Origin: Trichinella spiralis
Taxonomy: Eukaryota; Nematoda; Enoplea; Trichinellida; Trichinellidae
Direction: 5' to 3'
Length of the DNA: 64,000 nt
NCBI GenBank assembly: GCA_000181795.3
Contig: CM012953.1
Location: forward strand, 12,501,394 to 12,565,393
The position numbers and the translations under genes are program-made. The notes under the pieces are model-generated. The model was not told the origin of the DNA. It made no database searches and saw nothing but the letters and a program-made list of their open reading frames with translations. This document shows positions 27,501-41,100 of the stretch, one piece after another (the stretch's first letter is position 1; the number at the start of each line of letters is the position of its first letter).

Positions 27501-29445
27501 AACTTAATTTTAGGCTTTATTAAATTGCAAAATTTTATCCGCCAATGAAGGTATTTTTTGTATAGGTGAACATGAAAATATTTTCAAAATACTCTCGAAA
27601 TGTTTGTAATTACAATAAAATGTATATTTTAAAATTTTCTACATTTTAATAATTGTTTATTTGTTTCATATATGTGAAATACATTTAGCTTATTTAAACG
27701 TGTTCAAACTGCTCACAGTTTAGCAAAATTTGGTATTCAATTTGTTGAAAGTAAAAATTTGAACAATAAGATTACCGTAAACTTTAATCTGTTCACTTTC
27801 AACTGTTTTGACTAGAAACCGAAAAGGCATTGTAAAATCAAACTAAACCTCAAATATCACAAGAAATGAATACTGCTAAAATAAACATTTCTTGAACGCT
27901 CTTCAAAAGTAGCATACGTTTCGAATTAATTCAGTATTCTAATTCTTTTAATGAAATAACATAATAAAAAACTTCCAGCGCAGATGCATATAATGTGAAC
28001 AGTCTTTTTTGGATGTGCATATAAATAAAGCATAATTTGTATTGGAAGAAAACATTTCTTTCCTTTGAAAATTTAACAGTAGCATTCAAAGATAAAAATG
28101 TAATATGCTTCTGAGATTGCATAGCACTGTTATTTTTAAAACTTTATTGTTCAAATAAATATAAGCAAATGTTAAAAACGCAATAACTAAAAGGTACACT
28201 GCTAATGATAATACAGTAATGCTGAAGTTCAAACTGTATTCAATTGACATTACAGCTTTACAAACAGATTTAACAACGTAATATATAACAAAGCAAAATA
28301 TACAACAAGATTTTGCGTTCATGCATGTCTATTGTTCAAAAATATCTTTATGATTAAGATTTCGTTAAGATTTAAGACCACGGCGTCAGCAGAATGGAAC
28401 CCAGTCTTAAATCTCCTGTATATTTAAATAAGTGAGCCCTTAATTTTTGCATTTTAGAAAGTTCATTCTTATTCTTCAACTAACTTTTATTAATTTATTT
28501 CTGTTTTATTACTATGGTTTATCACTGTTTTATCAGATTAATGGTGATTAATGATTTTTGTTTCTACATTTATTAATAAAACTGATTTAAGTGTGAGGTA
28601 TGCGTAATGTTGCTGATGATTATTATTTTGTCTTAGATACAAAGTAAGAAAGCAGTGTTTTTTGCAATATATTTTTAATTTTTAATATACTTTAAAAATA
28701 ATAAATACTTTAAGTGATCTAAGCTATATTTAACAATCAATATGGTAGATTTCATTTTAAGAAAAAATTTCACATAATAATGATTTGCTAGGCATTAGAA
28801 ATTACAACTTTATTTCTGTTCAATGATTAAAAATTCCAAACGTGCTTACGAAAGCTAAGACTGACAAATATTGGACAAACATTAAATCCCAAAATATGCA
28901 AATCATGCTGATGCCAAACAGCAAACACAGTGTTACTGTTTATTGTTTACAAATGTAGAACAAAATACAGAAACTATATTTGTGAACTCTGAATAGAGGA
29001 ATGGTGCCAAAAATGGATATTTGAAAAATATTACTGCCTTTTATTTTATTGCACTAAGTAAATCCCAAATAGTTGCAAACAAAACAAGGCGCTTTTAAGC
29101 TTGAAAGTGTATTTGTTTTGCAGATATTAATGTCACTTTTTAAGAATGGAAAAATGCAAAAACAGTCATCACATGAAAGTATATGATTGCAATGCAATGA
29201 AAATGGAAAAGAATTTTCGAATATTCAAATAGCTGGATTCGATTTAATAATTTAAAAAACAAAACGGTTCAATTTTAATGAGAGAAATATGTATATATAT
29301 GATTAAAAAAAACATGGCTATGTATTTCCATAAATTTGAAGCTAATTTTTTTCATTAAAACACAAACATCTTCTTATAAAACTTCAATCTGTAATGCAAC
29401 TGATGCTAGTTTAATGATTTAATTGTTCATAGTATTCTTGAAAAA
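24524..29445. other. Intergenic, no gene seen
   Basis: About 4.9 kb of AT-rich DNA after the tRNA. Only short open frames without recognisable domains are present. No RNA gene or mobile element was recognised. Confidence 0.5.
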
Positions 29446-31737
29446 TTATGAATGTCAAATATTTTCATAAAATGAAAAGTAACTTACTCGCTTTTTTACA
29501 ATGAACAACAGTTCCAATGAAGCCACATTGTACATCACATTTGCAAAATTTTTTATTCAAAAAATATGAACATCAGTAAGATGAAATTGGGAGTATTTCC
29601 GTGTAATTTACATTTATTGAATTTTTAATACGTACGTAACTGTTTATCTGATGAGCAGAAATCATTTTTTCCATAGTTTCTTTCTTTTTTCTTTTCTGTT
29701 TTTTATTTATAAATATTATTCACTGTTCGAAGGCAACAATTGAACTATGAAAGCAGAAATGATTGGTGCACTCAATTGCATACGGTATCGATTTAACAAG
29801 CCGTGCTCTGTCAAACTTTAAAACAAACTGAAGATGATTAAAGAGATGAATGATGAGCGCATGTCAGTAAACAAGAATGACACACTCATAATCTGTAGTT
29901 GCAGTATTAAAAATCAAAATTGCCAATGCTTTTCCCACTGGATGTGAACACGTTCAGTCGTAAATTATAAAACAAAAGAAACAGAAACTTATACTCGTTA
30001 TACATATTAAGTTTCTAAATCGACAATGATACGTTCATCTTTTAAAAATTTGAAATAAATTACCCTAGGAAAAGTGAAATGTCGTTAGCGTAAAATGGAA
30101 TATACTCATTTACTTGTGTATATATGGTGTAGTTGGATTTTTTTGCACAAATTGCTCTTTAAAATAATAAATGATATTATCTTTTTGAAATGCATTAAAA
30201 TAAATTTTCTGACAAGCAGAAGTTTGACATTGATTATCAATTACAATAGCTCAGATAAGTTTCATTCAAAATGATTAATAATCTTTGCACTATTGTTGAA
30301 GAGGGCATGATTTCATTGCAACAAGGATATCATCATCATCATCATCATGTATTGAATTTAATCTAACACTTACGGTTGTTTTATTTTAATTTCCATTATT
30401 TTAATCATTTAATTTAATAAATTATAGCAGTATTTTTTAATGCAATGCAAAGGCGCATTCAGCAAATCCAAAGAATCATCAATCAAACAAAAGCACAACT
30501 TTAAATTAATAACCTCATCCGACCTGCATTTTATTGGATTGATTTGGCATGCTCATGATTTTCATTTAACAGAAGAAATAAAGTATTTTTCAGTGACTCA
30601 ATTACATTCATACATATATATATATATACATTATTATACAGCTATGTTTGCCTTTAAGCATTTCTATATTCAAAGTTTAGAAAATGAAGTAATTATAAAA
30701 GCTATCATTATTATCATTATATTGAATGAAACGCTGAATGCTGTTCCCGAAATTGCTGAAAGCTTTAGATGCCCGATTTAATTACATTTTCTGTTCCAAA
30801 TAAACATCCTGCGCAAAGAAATATATATGCAATAAAATAATGCTAATGTTTATAAAAACTGTCACATTTTTTCAGAAATTCAATGCTTTAATGAAATGGA
30901 AAATCAATGAAAGCTTATTTTCAAGTTTAACATGCAACAAGCAAAATGTGAATCAAATTTAGATTAAATTCTTTTGCTTAATAATGAAATACACTTTCGA
31001 CACTGATATGTAATAAAAGTATATTACGTGTGTCAAAAATTGTTTTGCAACATTCAATAGCAGAGATTCACATAAGCCGGCTATGTAATTTTCAAAAAAA
31101 GAATGTGATTTTAAAAAATCTTTCTTGTTTCTTAAAATATTTTACCTGCATTAGCATAGATAATTTAAATAGTATTTTAAAGTTAGACGCTTTTTCCGTT
31201 TCAAGGAAAGCTGATTTATATATTTTCAAAAACCTTTTCCCATGTTGATTTATTTTCTTCCATAAAAAATGTGCTTTAATCAATAACAAATTTTCATAAT
31301 CACTTTTATAAACTGATTGTCACAAAGATCATTATAAAAAAATTTACAGAAGAATAAATGCATTGTTTAGTAATAATTTTAATTTAAGTTGCTCTCAATT
31401 TTTATATATCACTTAATCAATGGATTGAAAATTAATAAATAAAATTTTGAAAAATTAAAATAACTTCAAAAGTATTTTATTTTTGAATGTTGTCATTCCA
31501 TTTCTTTATATTAAAATGGAATATGAAAAATAAAGCAAAATATCTACATCCAGAATTCATAACATTGAAAATGAATCTAAAGTTTGGTTTCGATGTTGAA
31601 TTAAAAGTTCAAATTTAAAAATTTCCTCCTTTTCTATTTGATAATTATCAGGAAATTTTTTTTTTTCATGTTTTAATATTTGGCCTATCTGGTATAATAA
31701 TTACACCCTGTTTCTATTCCAAATTCAAATTTGGATA
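29446..31737 (+). repeat. 2.3-kb direct duplication, left copy (ends at N gap)
   Basis: This block is nearly identical to 31748-34048, in the same orientation, at an offset of 2302 bases at the start and 2312 later; the difference comes from a TA-repeat length change. The two copies are separated only by ten Ns. Non-coding; includes an (ATC)n run near 30331-30350. Mismatches concentrate at the very end of this copy, as expected at a contig edge. Confidence 0.95.
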
Positions 31738-31747
31738 NNNNNNNNNN
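31738..31747. other. Assembly gap (10 N)
   Basis: A run of ten Ns lies exactly between the two copies of the 2.3-kb duplication. The size is probably a placeholder. Confidence 0.99.
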
Positions 31748-34048
31748 TTATGAATGTCAAATAAGAGGGGATGAAAAGTAACTTACTCGCTTTTTTACAA
31801 TGAACAACAGTTCCAATGAAGCCACATTGTACATCAGATTTGCAAAATTTTTTATTCAAAAAATATGAACATCAGTAAGATGAAATTGGGAGTATTTCCG
31901 TGTAATTTACATTTATTGAATTTTTAATACGTACGTAACTGTTTATCTGATGAGCAGAAATCATTTTTTCCATAGTTTCTTTCTTTTTTCTTTTCTGTTT
32001 TTTATTTATAAATATTATTCACTGTTCGAAGGCAACAATTGAACTATGAAAGCAGAAATGATTGGTGCACTCAATTGCATACGGTATCGATTTAACAAAC
32101 CGTGCTCTGTCAAACCCCAGACTCTCCCGACCCCTGCCTAAAGAGATGAATGATGAAAAACATAAGAAGTAAACAAGAATGACACACTCATAATCTGTAG
32201 TTGCAGTATTAAAAATCAAAATTGCCAATGCTTTTCCCACTGGATGTGAACACGTTCAGTCGTAAATTATAAAACAAAAGAAACAGAAACTTATACTCGT
32301 TATACATATTAAGTTTCTAAATCGACAATGATACGTTCATCTTTTAAAAATTTGAAATAAATTACCCTAGGAAAAGTGAAATGTCGTTAGCGTAAAATGG
32401 AATATACTCATTTACTTGTGTATATATGGTGTAGTTGGATTTTTTTGCACAAATTGCTCTTTAAAATAATAAATGATATTATCTTTTTGAAATGCATTAA
32501 AATAAATTTTCTGACAAGCAGAAGTTTGACATTGATTATCAATTACAATAGCTCAGATAAGTTTCATTCAAAATGATTAATAATCTTTGCACTATTGTTG
32601 AAGAGGGCATGATTTCATTGCAACAAGGATATCATCATCATCATCATCATGTATTGAATTTAATCTAACACTTACGGTTGTTTTATTTTAATTTCCATTA
32701 TTTTAATCATTTAATTTAATAAATTATAGCAGTATTTTTTAATGCAACGCAAAGGCGCATTCAGCAAATCCAAAGTATCATCAATCAAACAAAAGCACAA
32801 CTTTAAATTAATAACCTCATCCGACCTGCATTTTATTGGATTGATTTGGCATGCTCATGATTTTCATTTAACAGAAGAAATGAAGTATTTTTCAGTGACT
32901 CAATTACATTCATACATATATATATATATATATGTATATACATTATTATACAGCTATGTTTGCCTTTAAGCATTTCTATATTCAAAGTTTAGAAAATGAA
33001 GTAATTATAAAAGCTATCATTATTATCATTATATTGAATGGGACGCTGAATGCTGTTCCCGAAATTGCTGAAAGCTTTAGATGCCCGATTTAATTACATT
33101 TTCTGTTCCAAATAAACATCCTGCGCAAAGAAATATATATGCAATAAAATAATGCTAATGTTTATAAAAACTGTCACATTTTTTCAGAAATTCAATGCTT
33201 TAATGAAATGGAAAATCAATGAAAGCTTATTTTCAAGTTTAACATGCAACAAGCAAAATGTGAATCAAATTTAGATTAAATTCTTTTGCTTAATAATGAA
33301 ATACACTTTCGACACTGATATGTAATAAAAGTATATTACGTGTGTCAAAAATTGTTTTGCAACATTCAATAGCAGAGATTCACATAAGCCGGCTATGTAA
33401 TTTTCAAAAAAAGAATGTGATTTTAAAAAATCTTTTTTGTTTCTTAAAATATTTTACCTGCATTAACATAGATAATTTAAATAGCATTTTAAAGTTAGAA
33501 GCTTTTTCCGTTTCAAGGAAAGCTGATTTATATATTTTCAAAAACCTTTTCCCATGTTGATTTATTTTCTTCCATAAAAAATGTGCTTTAATCAATAACA
33601 AATTTTCATAATCACTTTTATAAACTGATTGTCACAAAGATCATTATAAAAAAATTTACAGAAGAATAAATGCATTGTTTAGTAATAATTTTAATTTAAG
33701 TTGCTCTCAATTTTTATATATCACTTAATCAATGGATTGAAAATTAATAAATAAAATTTTGAAAAATTAAAATAACTTCAAAAGTATTTTATTTTTGAAT
33801 GTTGTCATTCCATTTCTTTATATTAAAATGGAATATGAAAAATAAAGCAAAATATCTACATCCAGAATTCATAACATTGAAAATGAATCTAAAGTTTGGT
33901 TTCGATGTTGAATTAAAAGTTCAAATTTAAAAATTTCCTCCTTTTCTATTTGATAATTATCAGGAAATTTTTTTTGTTTATTTTTAATATTTGGCCTTAT
34001 CTGGTATAAATAATTACTCCATGTTTCATATTCCAAATTCAAAATTTG
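31748..34048 (+). repeat. 2.3-kb direct duplication, right copy (starts at N gap)
   Basis: Near-identical copy of 29446-31737. Differences cluster in the first about 430 bases, with odd GC-rich substitutions such as CCCCAGACTCTCCCGACCCC at about 32114, while the interior is almost identical. This pattern fits an unmerged contig overlap better than a real tandem duplication. Confidence 0.95.
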
Positions 34049-34300
34049 AATATATACAATATACATAAATTTTTTTTAATTACTACATTTCACGGAAAAA
34101 ATATTCGATCTGTCGGCTGGGAATTCAATGAAATTTGTTCTTTCAACATTTTATTTTGCTTTGTTTAAACTTTTCATTGGCATTTTCGCTCGCTAATGGT
34201 GCACTGTCATCTACAGTTACAAAAAAAATAAATAATTGCAAAGTTCCAATATTGGTTTGGTTCCAAAATTATTGAATGAAAAAAATAAAATGCCCAACAA

Positions 34301-36144
34301 TCATATTGCACCGGTGGAATCTACATCCTGTGGTATGTAAAATAGAGGAGCCGGCTGTCTGATGGAAGTCATCAACCTTCTCTTCAAGCCAGGCACAATC
34401 ACCAGCGTGTCATTAGTTGAACTGTAAGGTAGAAGGAATATTTTCAACTCTGCCAAAATGCTGATTTGCAACAGCACAAAGCAGGTGGCAATGAGAAAAA
34501 AAGAAATTCCTACAAAAATCATTTTCTCGGTTGTAAATTTTAATCCAAAAAATTACATTCAATTACCGTAATAAGATTTATATTTGGAAGGTTCTCCTTC
34601 GGCAGTTGGTTTCACCCGAGCGCTCATTTCGTCTTCGACAACGCAAACAAATTGCATTATGCACACGGAAATGCAAATTCCTGAATTAAAGATGCGTTGA
34701 AATGAATTTGAAATTTACAAGATCATCTTGCGTGAAATTGAAATTTTTACAAAATATCCGCTTCACTTGACAACTAAATGAACAACATTTTAAACATTAC
34801 CGGCAGCAATGTGAATTACGGCTGCGAAAATGGACTGTTTGTTCGATTTCAAATATCCGTTGATTGTGAAACCGAATCCAACAAAAGTGAGAAGCAAGGC
34901 AATAAAATGCAATGCTAACATCAGCAGCATACGGTCTAAAAAACTGTTTTGAAGTGGGAAAATGGAAAAGTTGAAAAGCTTCATCTCCAGTTACTCGCTA
35001 TTGCCCCGCTGGTGACGCCGAAACTGATCAATACGTCCGCATTGGCCACGCCCATTACAAATAGGCAAGAATATTTCGAAGACGTGTCATCTGTTTAAAT
35101 AATAAATATATTACAAAAAGGTGAGAAAATTTAAAATTTCAAAACTGCTCGAAGTTCATTGAATCAATTTACGCGACAAATATTCAAGCTGCACTTTTGT
35201 CATGTTCTCGTCGGCGTCCATGAAACTTTCACGGCAAATTCTCCAATAGCCGAGGTGGTAAATTTGCAAAAATTCCTGAAAAAATTTTCCATTTTTCGTC
35301 ACTTTTCACATTTTACACTTGTCTGCATTGTCAATTATTGACTCTTTTCCGTTCATTAATAAGCATTCAATTTCATTTTTATAATCAACTTTAATAAAAT
35401 CAGTGCTTTCAATTTTCCACATCCATTCGTATTTGAATACTTTTGAGAAAAAAACAATAAATTGTGCACAATATTAAAACATGACAGATTAAAACAATTT
35501 GAAATTCTCTTCAATAGAAGCAGGAAATTCAGATTTTCATTTTATCTCATATCAATCAATCTGTTCAGCAAAACATGTAAAATTAAATAAATACTCGACT
35601 GAGTAGATTATTCAAAAATCATCTATCATCACCAATTGATTTGAATTGAAAATTTTTAGTAAAATAATAACAAAATTTTAATAATAATTTAATGTTTTCA
35701 TAAAACAATTTTTACCAGGAAACAAAATGAAAAATTCTCATTCTTGTAGTATTTATTATTATATGAGAATGGAAACATATTCAAAGTTCAAAACTAAGAT
35801 AGACGTATTAAAAATTTATCATCATTGGTGCAAATTGAATTATATTACACAGTTGTTTTAATATATTTTACAAAAAAAATGTTTCAAAATTATTTTACCA
35901 TGTAATCACCAAAATCGTCGGTAATATTAACCGTACGTGGCTCTATAGTGTAGACCCAGTAATCAAGCCCCAAGGAAAGTATTAGAAACGTGACGATGAC
36001 AGTGAGTAAAGAAAAATTGAAAGCAGCTATAGCTTGTTTTGTGCATTTCATGTGCACCAGAGTGTCGACAATACTGCTGTTGCTTTGAGTTCTTGCGATC
36101 AGCGATTTTTCCCATCTCTTGGCATTCAAATCACGCAATCCCAT
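34301..36144 (-). CDS. Claudin/stargazin-like four-transmembrane protein B (five exons, 262 aa)
   Basis: Exons 36144-35910, 35090-34995, 34935-34801, 34680-34567 and 34509-34301, all joined in phase 1, give 262 aa. The N-terminal 40 residues are polar. TM1 is FNFSLLTVIVTFLILSLGL, followed by DYWVYTIEP and an NIT glycosylation sequon. TM2 lies in RMLLMLALHFIALLLTFVGF. TM3 follows in SIFAAVIHIAAGICISVCIM, then a loop with EDEMSARVKPTAEGEPSKYK. TM4 is ISFFLIATCFVLLQISILAE, with a cytoplasmic tail ending DVDSTGAI. The Trp just after TM1 and the four-TM layout fit the claudin/PMP22/Clc superfamily. Its first coding exon has the same length (235 nt) and phase as that of the gene at 12478-17503, suggesting shared ancestry despite low identity. 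The donor of exon 1 could also be a nearby in-phase GT. Specific function is unknown. Confidence 0.75.
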
Positions 36145-37099
36145 GGCGTCCTCCTACACACTACTGGAAAGGCACTCGAAAAGGGGAAAAGGTGTAAAAA
36201 TGTGCTGATGTTGAAATTTTGAAAATTGTCCAAAATTTCCACGCCACACCCCGTCAAACGTTTGCCATTAATGATTCTTATTCTTGTCCGGCTGGCGGGT
36301 ATGGCAAAACTACTCATTCAACAATGAAATCCACATCACAATTTGGCTTCTTTCTCTTGTTGACGATCGATTATATTCGGCTTCAAAGCTGAGCAGCAAC
36401 CGTTTCGTCAAAATCATCCATCCATTCACTCACTGGTTTCTGCTTGCCATCAACGTTGGCCAAATTGATGCATACCACGACCACTTTTCCAATTTTCTTC
36501 TCCCATTCATATTGACTGAAATGCAATTCCTCGGCCTGGCCTGCACATCAGAACATTACATTACTCAGCCCATCTTGCTGCTCCTGCATCCATGCATGCA
36601 AGAAACTAATTTCAACAAACAACAGAACAACAATTCAACTCAACTCATCTAAGCTTATTTATTTATTTATTTTTACTACTTTCTCAAAATTGCCACATAA
36701 TATCTGAACAGAAAAAAATTCGATTTACCCTGTTCACTGGTTGCTTTTTTCACCCAATTCATCAAATGCTACTGGTGAAAAGCTTTCCAACGCTGTGAGC
36801 AAACTGATTCGATTTTTCTGACAAGCACTCAACACAACATTGCCACTTTGACAAATCTCATTCAAACGAAATTGTTTACAGCATCACAGTTTCCATGTAA
36901 AAGCAAAACCACCTCACAACAGCTTTAAAAATTTTCAAAACATGAAGCTTCAACACAAATAAAAATCAATAATTTTACTGATACTTTTCAAAATAATATA
37001 CCATCAAAAAATTATTTAACAATAGCAAATTTAAATCTTTTTAAAATACTCCTTGCATTAAATACAGCACAATAATCAAGTCATGCTAGCAAAATGCGA
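36145..37099. other. Intergenic, probable promoter region of claudin-like gene B
   Basis: Just under 1 kb between the start of the claudin-like gene B and the 3' end of GID4, both on the minus strand. The first about 500 bases are less AT-rich than the surroundings, as often seen upstream of genes. No defined motif was recognised. Confidence 0.45.
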
Positions 37100-38106
37100 C
37101 TAACGAAATTCATACACTGATGTCGTCAATTCTGGAACGTATTTCAAATTCAACGATTGAAACCTGAAAATTAAATGCCGTGTTTGGACTAAAATTGAGC
37201 AAAAAAATATTGAATTGCACAAAATTTATACCATTCTGAATTTTTATGGTAATAATAGCCTTCTATCACACCGTTCAACAAATTCAATGCAATGTAATAG
37301 AATCCCGCAAACGACGCACCATGGATATCACGAACCTGATAATCGGGTATCAAAAATTGTTCCTTCCATCTCATAAAAACATGATCTGCAATTCAAAATC
37401 ATTTAAAATTCAATTACACAAAACATAATTAATTAATTAATTAAATTCAAAAAATAAATAATTTCAAATTAATAAAATTATTCTTTTTAACTTACAGCTA
37501 ATAATTCTTTTAATGCCAAATACAGTAAGAAACTCATAACTACAACTTCAATTTAATAATCATAAGAATGCTAAGAGCAACAGCTTACTGTCTTGCTTCA
37601 AAGCTAAGCAGTCGAAATTGTCTGAATTGAACATTTTCTTGTACTTGTTAAATGCAAAAAACTTTGACTGAAAAACAAAATCGATGTATTGAAGAAAAAA
37701 AAACTACTTGCGTGATCTAAACGAACCCAATGTTTGCGATCTATTTCTTCGTCTGCATCCCATTTGCGCGTAAGAAATGGATGTTTTTCGCCAATAATTT
37801 CGCCATGAAAAAATGTTGTCAAATGAGGATAATCGTCAGTTAAACCTTTAATCATAAGATAACCGCACAAATACTCTTCTTCCAGATTGCAATGCTGCAA
37901 GTGATAGCAAAAAATTATTAAAATACAAACACATAGACCAATTTGTAACCTGTATTATCACTTCCACGTCGTACGAGTTTCCTTTGCTTTTCTGGCAGCC
38001 ATTAAAACGACTTCCGTTGTACAGAAAATTTCGGCTAATCCCATCAGACACTTTCGATACCGGCAACGGAAGAGCATCCGCTTTATCAGGTTCAGGAGGT
38101 AGTTCG
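37100..38106 (-). CDS. GID4: GID4 homologue, substrate receptor of the CTLH/GID ubiquitin ligase (5' end not resolved)
   Basis: Exons 38106-37950, 37894-37727, 37667-37589, 37385-37232 and 37163-37100 encode about 207 aa that align along the Vid24/GID4 beta-barrel. Landmarks are [110 protein letters not shown] and a C terminus SVYEFR, which matches the conserved YEFR end. In yeast and mammals GID4 binds Pro/N-degron proteins and presents them to the CTLH E3 complex. The first visible exon opens in phase 2 with ELPPEPDK, so at least one upstream exon holding the ATG is missing from this model. The donor after DRKHW is weak (GTTCGT); a GC donor 12 bases later (after VRLDH) is the alternative. 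The exon with [18 protein letters not shown] is required by homology. Confidence 0.92.
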
Positions 38107-38109
38107 CTT

Positions 38110-41100
38110 AAAATTCAATGCAATAGTTAATATATTATACGTTCCAAAACCACAAAAAAATCAAACAACTCTAGTGATAATATGCTTTGCATTTGTGCTA
38201 ATCAAAACTTCCAGTCCAGACTCTATCTCGAAACAGAATAACGCCACTCTAAAATGTTCATTGTGATGAATGTCTGTTCAATTCTTAAGGCTATTTGTTT
38301 TTAATATAATATAATATAAAAGTAATGAAAAAATGTTCAATTTATGATACGATAAAAACTAGTTTACTCTTTGAAAATGCGAAAGAAATTTACTATATGA
38401 ATTGATAATGCAAATTCAGTTCGCAAAATTTTATAATTGAAAACTATTATTTAGCTTATAACATCAATTACTCATTGCTTTCAAGAAGGGCAAATTCACT
38501 TCAAACAAGCAATCAATACAGTAATTATAAAGACCTCAAGGTACAATTTGAGTCCAGCTATTAAACAATTATAAAAAGAAAGTACAAGATTATTTTAAAT
38601 TCATTATTAAGTTTAAAAAAAATTTATCATTTACATAATGGTTTTTATGTTTCAAACAAACTGTATCAAGAAGATAACGATGTTCAAGTTTGGTGGATGT
38701 TGCAATTATTTTGCAGCAACTCAAAATCTATTTAACTAGAGTTTATTCAACAATTCTATTAGATTTTGATAGTGTTATTCAGCTTCTGTTATTGAAAAGT
38801 TAACTGTTCTATGATTTTTACAATGCGTGACATGTCTTAAGCAGACCGCAAATTTTTCAATTTCTTTTTGGCAGCAGGATATATCCATAAGAAATGCTTT
38901 AGAAAATTATTTTTTATAAAATTCATGTTTGCTTTCAATTGAATATATTTCTGCTGTAATCATCAATTTATTCATTTTGTTCTCTAACGCTATCTGAGCA
39001 TTTAGTTCTGAGGCATCAGATCACGCGCATTAGACCGTATCTGTACCAATAGTTAGTGTAATTTGAAAATACATAAGTAAAAAAATGTATCTGAGATGAT
39101 ATCTGAGAAAAAAAATATAAAAGCAATCCGTTAGCTGTGCAGCTTGATGGATTTCTTGCATGGTACGCATTGGTACTGCACTTAATTCAGTTTTTAATTT
39201 ACTCTTTTTCTTGTGAACTTCAAAATTATTTTTTGGTCAAATTATGAAAGCGCCAAATTATAAATAGACAACACATTGCCGGATATCTGAAAGGTGGACC
39301 ATGCCTTCCTTGCAAGGCTTTGAAATTCATCTCCCGCACTAATCCATTGCATCCACACCCCGTGGATATGTTGCAGGATAAAAATTTTGTTTCAGCTGCT
39401 TTGCTTTCTGTGCTTTGGTATGTGATTTATTCTAAATGGCAGATGTTACTAGATTTTCCAAAAAAGAATATTGTTGAGATGCTGCGTCACCTATTTATGA
39501 AGGCAACGCATACAAATTGAAATGCGCACCAGTTGAATAAAAAGAACAAATCATATTCATTATGGTACAATAAAATACATCTCAATAAAAATGATTATTT
39601 TAAAAAAATAGAAATTAACAATAAATTATTTACAATAAACAGTATATAAGTAAAATTTTATTTGAAAGGCAAAATTATAAATCGAAGTTGACATCTATCA
39701 AAGTTGGGCACTTCCAGGTTGACTTCTATTCCAACAACAGATTTACGTAAGCAAGATGCATAGCAGAACCGTACGAGGCAATCAAGTTTCGAATAATGAC
39801 AACAGAATGTATAAGTTCCCATCGTTCAATGTAAAGAAATAAAATTTAATTTGATTGAAGTACCTCCAGCTGTAGTTTACGCATGATATTTATTTGCTGT
39901 CTGATTTGGTGTTAAAATATGATAAATAACATGTTGTCTCTTTATCCATGTTGCGGGAAAAGCCTGCACATGTACTGTGTGCGCACAGACTGACTAAACA
40001 GGCGCCACTGTGCCCACAGATACATTGGTTTTGGTTTCACCGACACACATTAAGCAGTACGACAACAAGTCGAACACTGCTTGTCGATGCTCATATTACT
40101 AGTTCAGCCGGTATCAGATCACGCGCATTATGCCGTACCTGTACCATCAGGTTATGCATTTATAGAAATATATAATGGTTCTATTCAAACGTTAACAAGT
40201 TACAAATTACTTTCAGTGGTGCCTTTAGCACCTAACAACTTACTAAGAACATTCAGAAATTACAGTATACTCGCAGTTTTACCTTGGATGTTGAAACGCA
40301 AAAATCATGCCTACAACATGAAACTACGTTTCCCTTTAGTTTTCTAGCATGAGTAAAAATGCGTAATTTCATGTATTTACATAGATGATCTCCATTTGAT
40401 GAAATTAATTAACATTATGCATTAAAACAAGGCAAAAGCGATCATATGGGAGCGCAGCTTTTGAATTTCTGGCATGGTAAGTGTGTTTAGACAACTGTGT
40501 GCTAGTAAGCTGTGTCATAAATGTAATTCTGCTGCCTATTACAAATGATCAAATAAGTTGGGACTGGGTTCAGTTGCTGTTAGAGAATATTTATAATTTT
40601 TCAGAATTATCAATGTATAACTGCCTGACCTACGTGACTTGCAGTTTCGACAATGGTTTTCCAATGAGGAATATCTTTTCTTTTGATTTTCTTATTATAC
40701 AAAATAATGTTCTCATTTGTTTGGTGATTGATGGTCAGCTAATCATTTGTAATGTTGAAGTTTTTTGTAAATATTTAATTGCAGTTTAAATTCATTTTCT
40801 CAAAACTGATTCGAACCAGTTAATTAGAATAATTTTATTACTTTATCCGATTCTTAGATCACAATAAGAATATGCTGAAACAGCCGTTACATCTTGTCAT
40901 ATGCTTGCCATTAAGAACAGCTGTTTCTCACGTTAATCTCTGCTCACTTTGTTCAAATTTATGTTCTGAATGTTCTCATATTTTGTATCCTGCTTTCCAT
41001 TTCTTCCTCAATAGTAATATTTAATAATTGGATTGAATTTGCTGTTTTTGACCTTTACGTCGTGTTTGTTGATGTCAGACAACAGAAATTATAGGATTCT

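Noticed and set aside
30440-33560. Open frames repeated in both copies of the 2.3-kb block
   Set aside because: They are short, AT-driven, cross TA and ATC simple repeats and differ between copies; the duplication itself is probably an assembly artefact.
36284-36652. 122-codon open frame upstream of the claudin-like gene B
   Set aside because: No ATG-initiated homology, no domain, and composition typical of a 5' flanking region.
39948-40175. Possible LTR primer-binding site (TGGCGCC on the minus strand near 40000)
   Set aside because: Only seven bases match a tRNA-Lys 3' end and there are no flanking LTRs or retroelement proteins.
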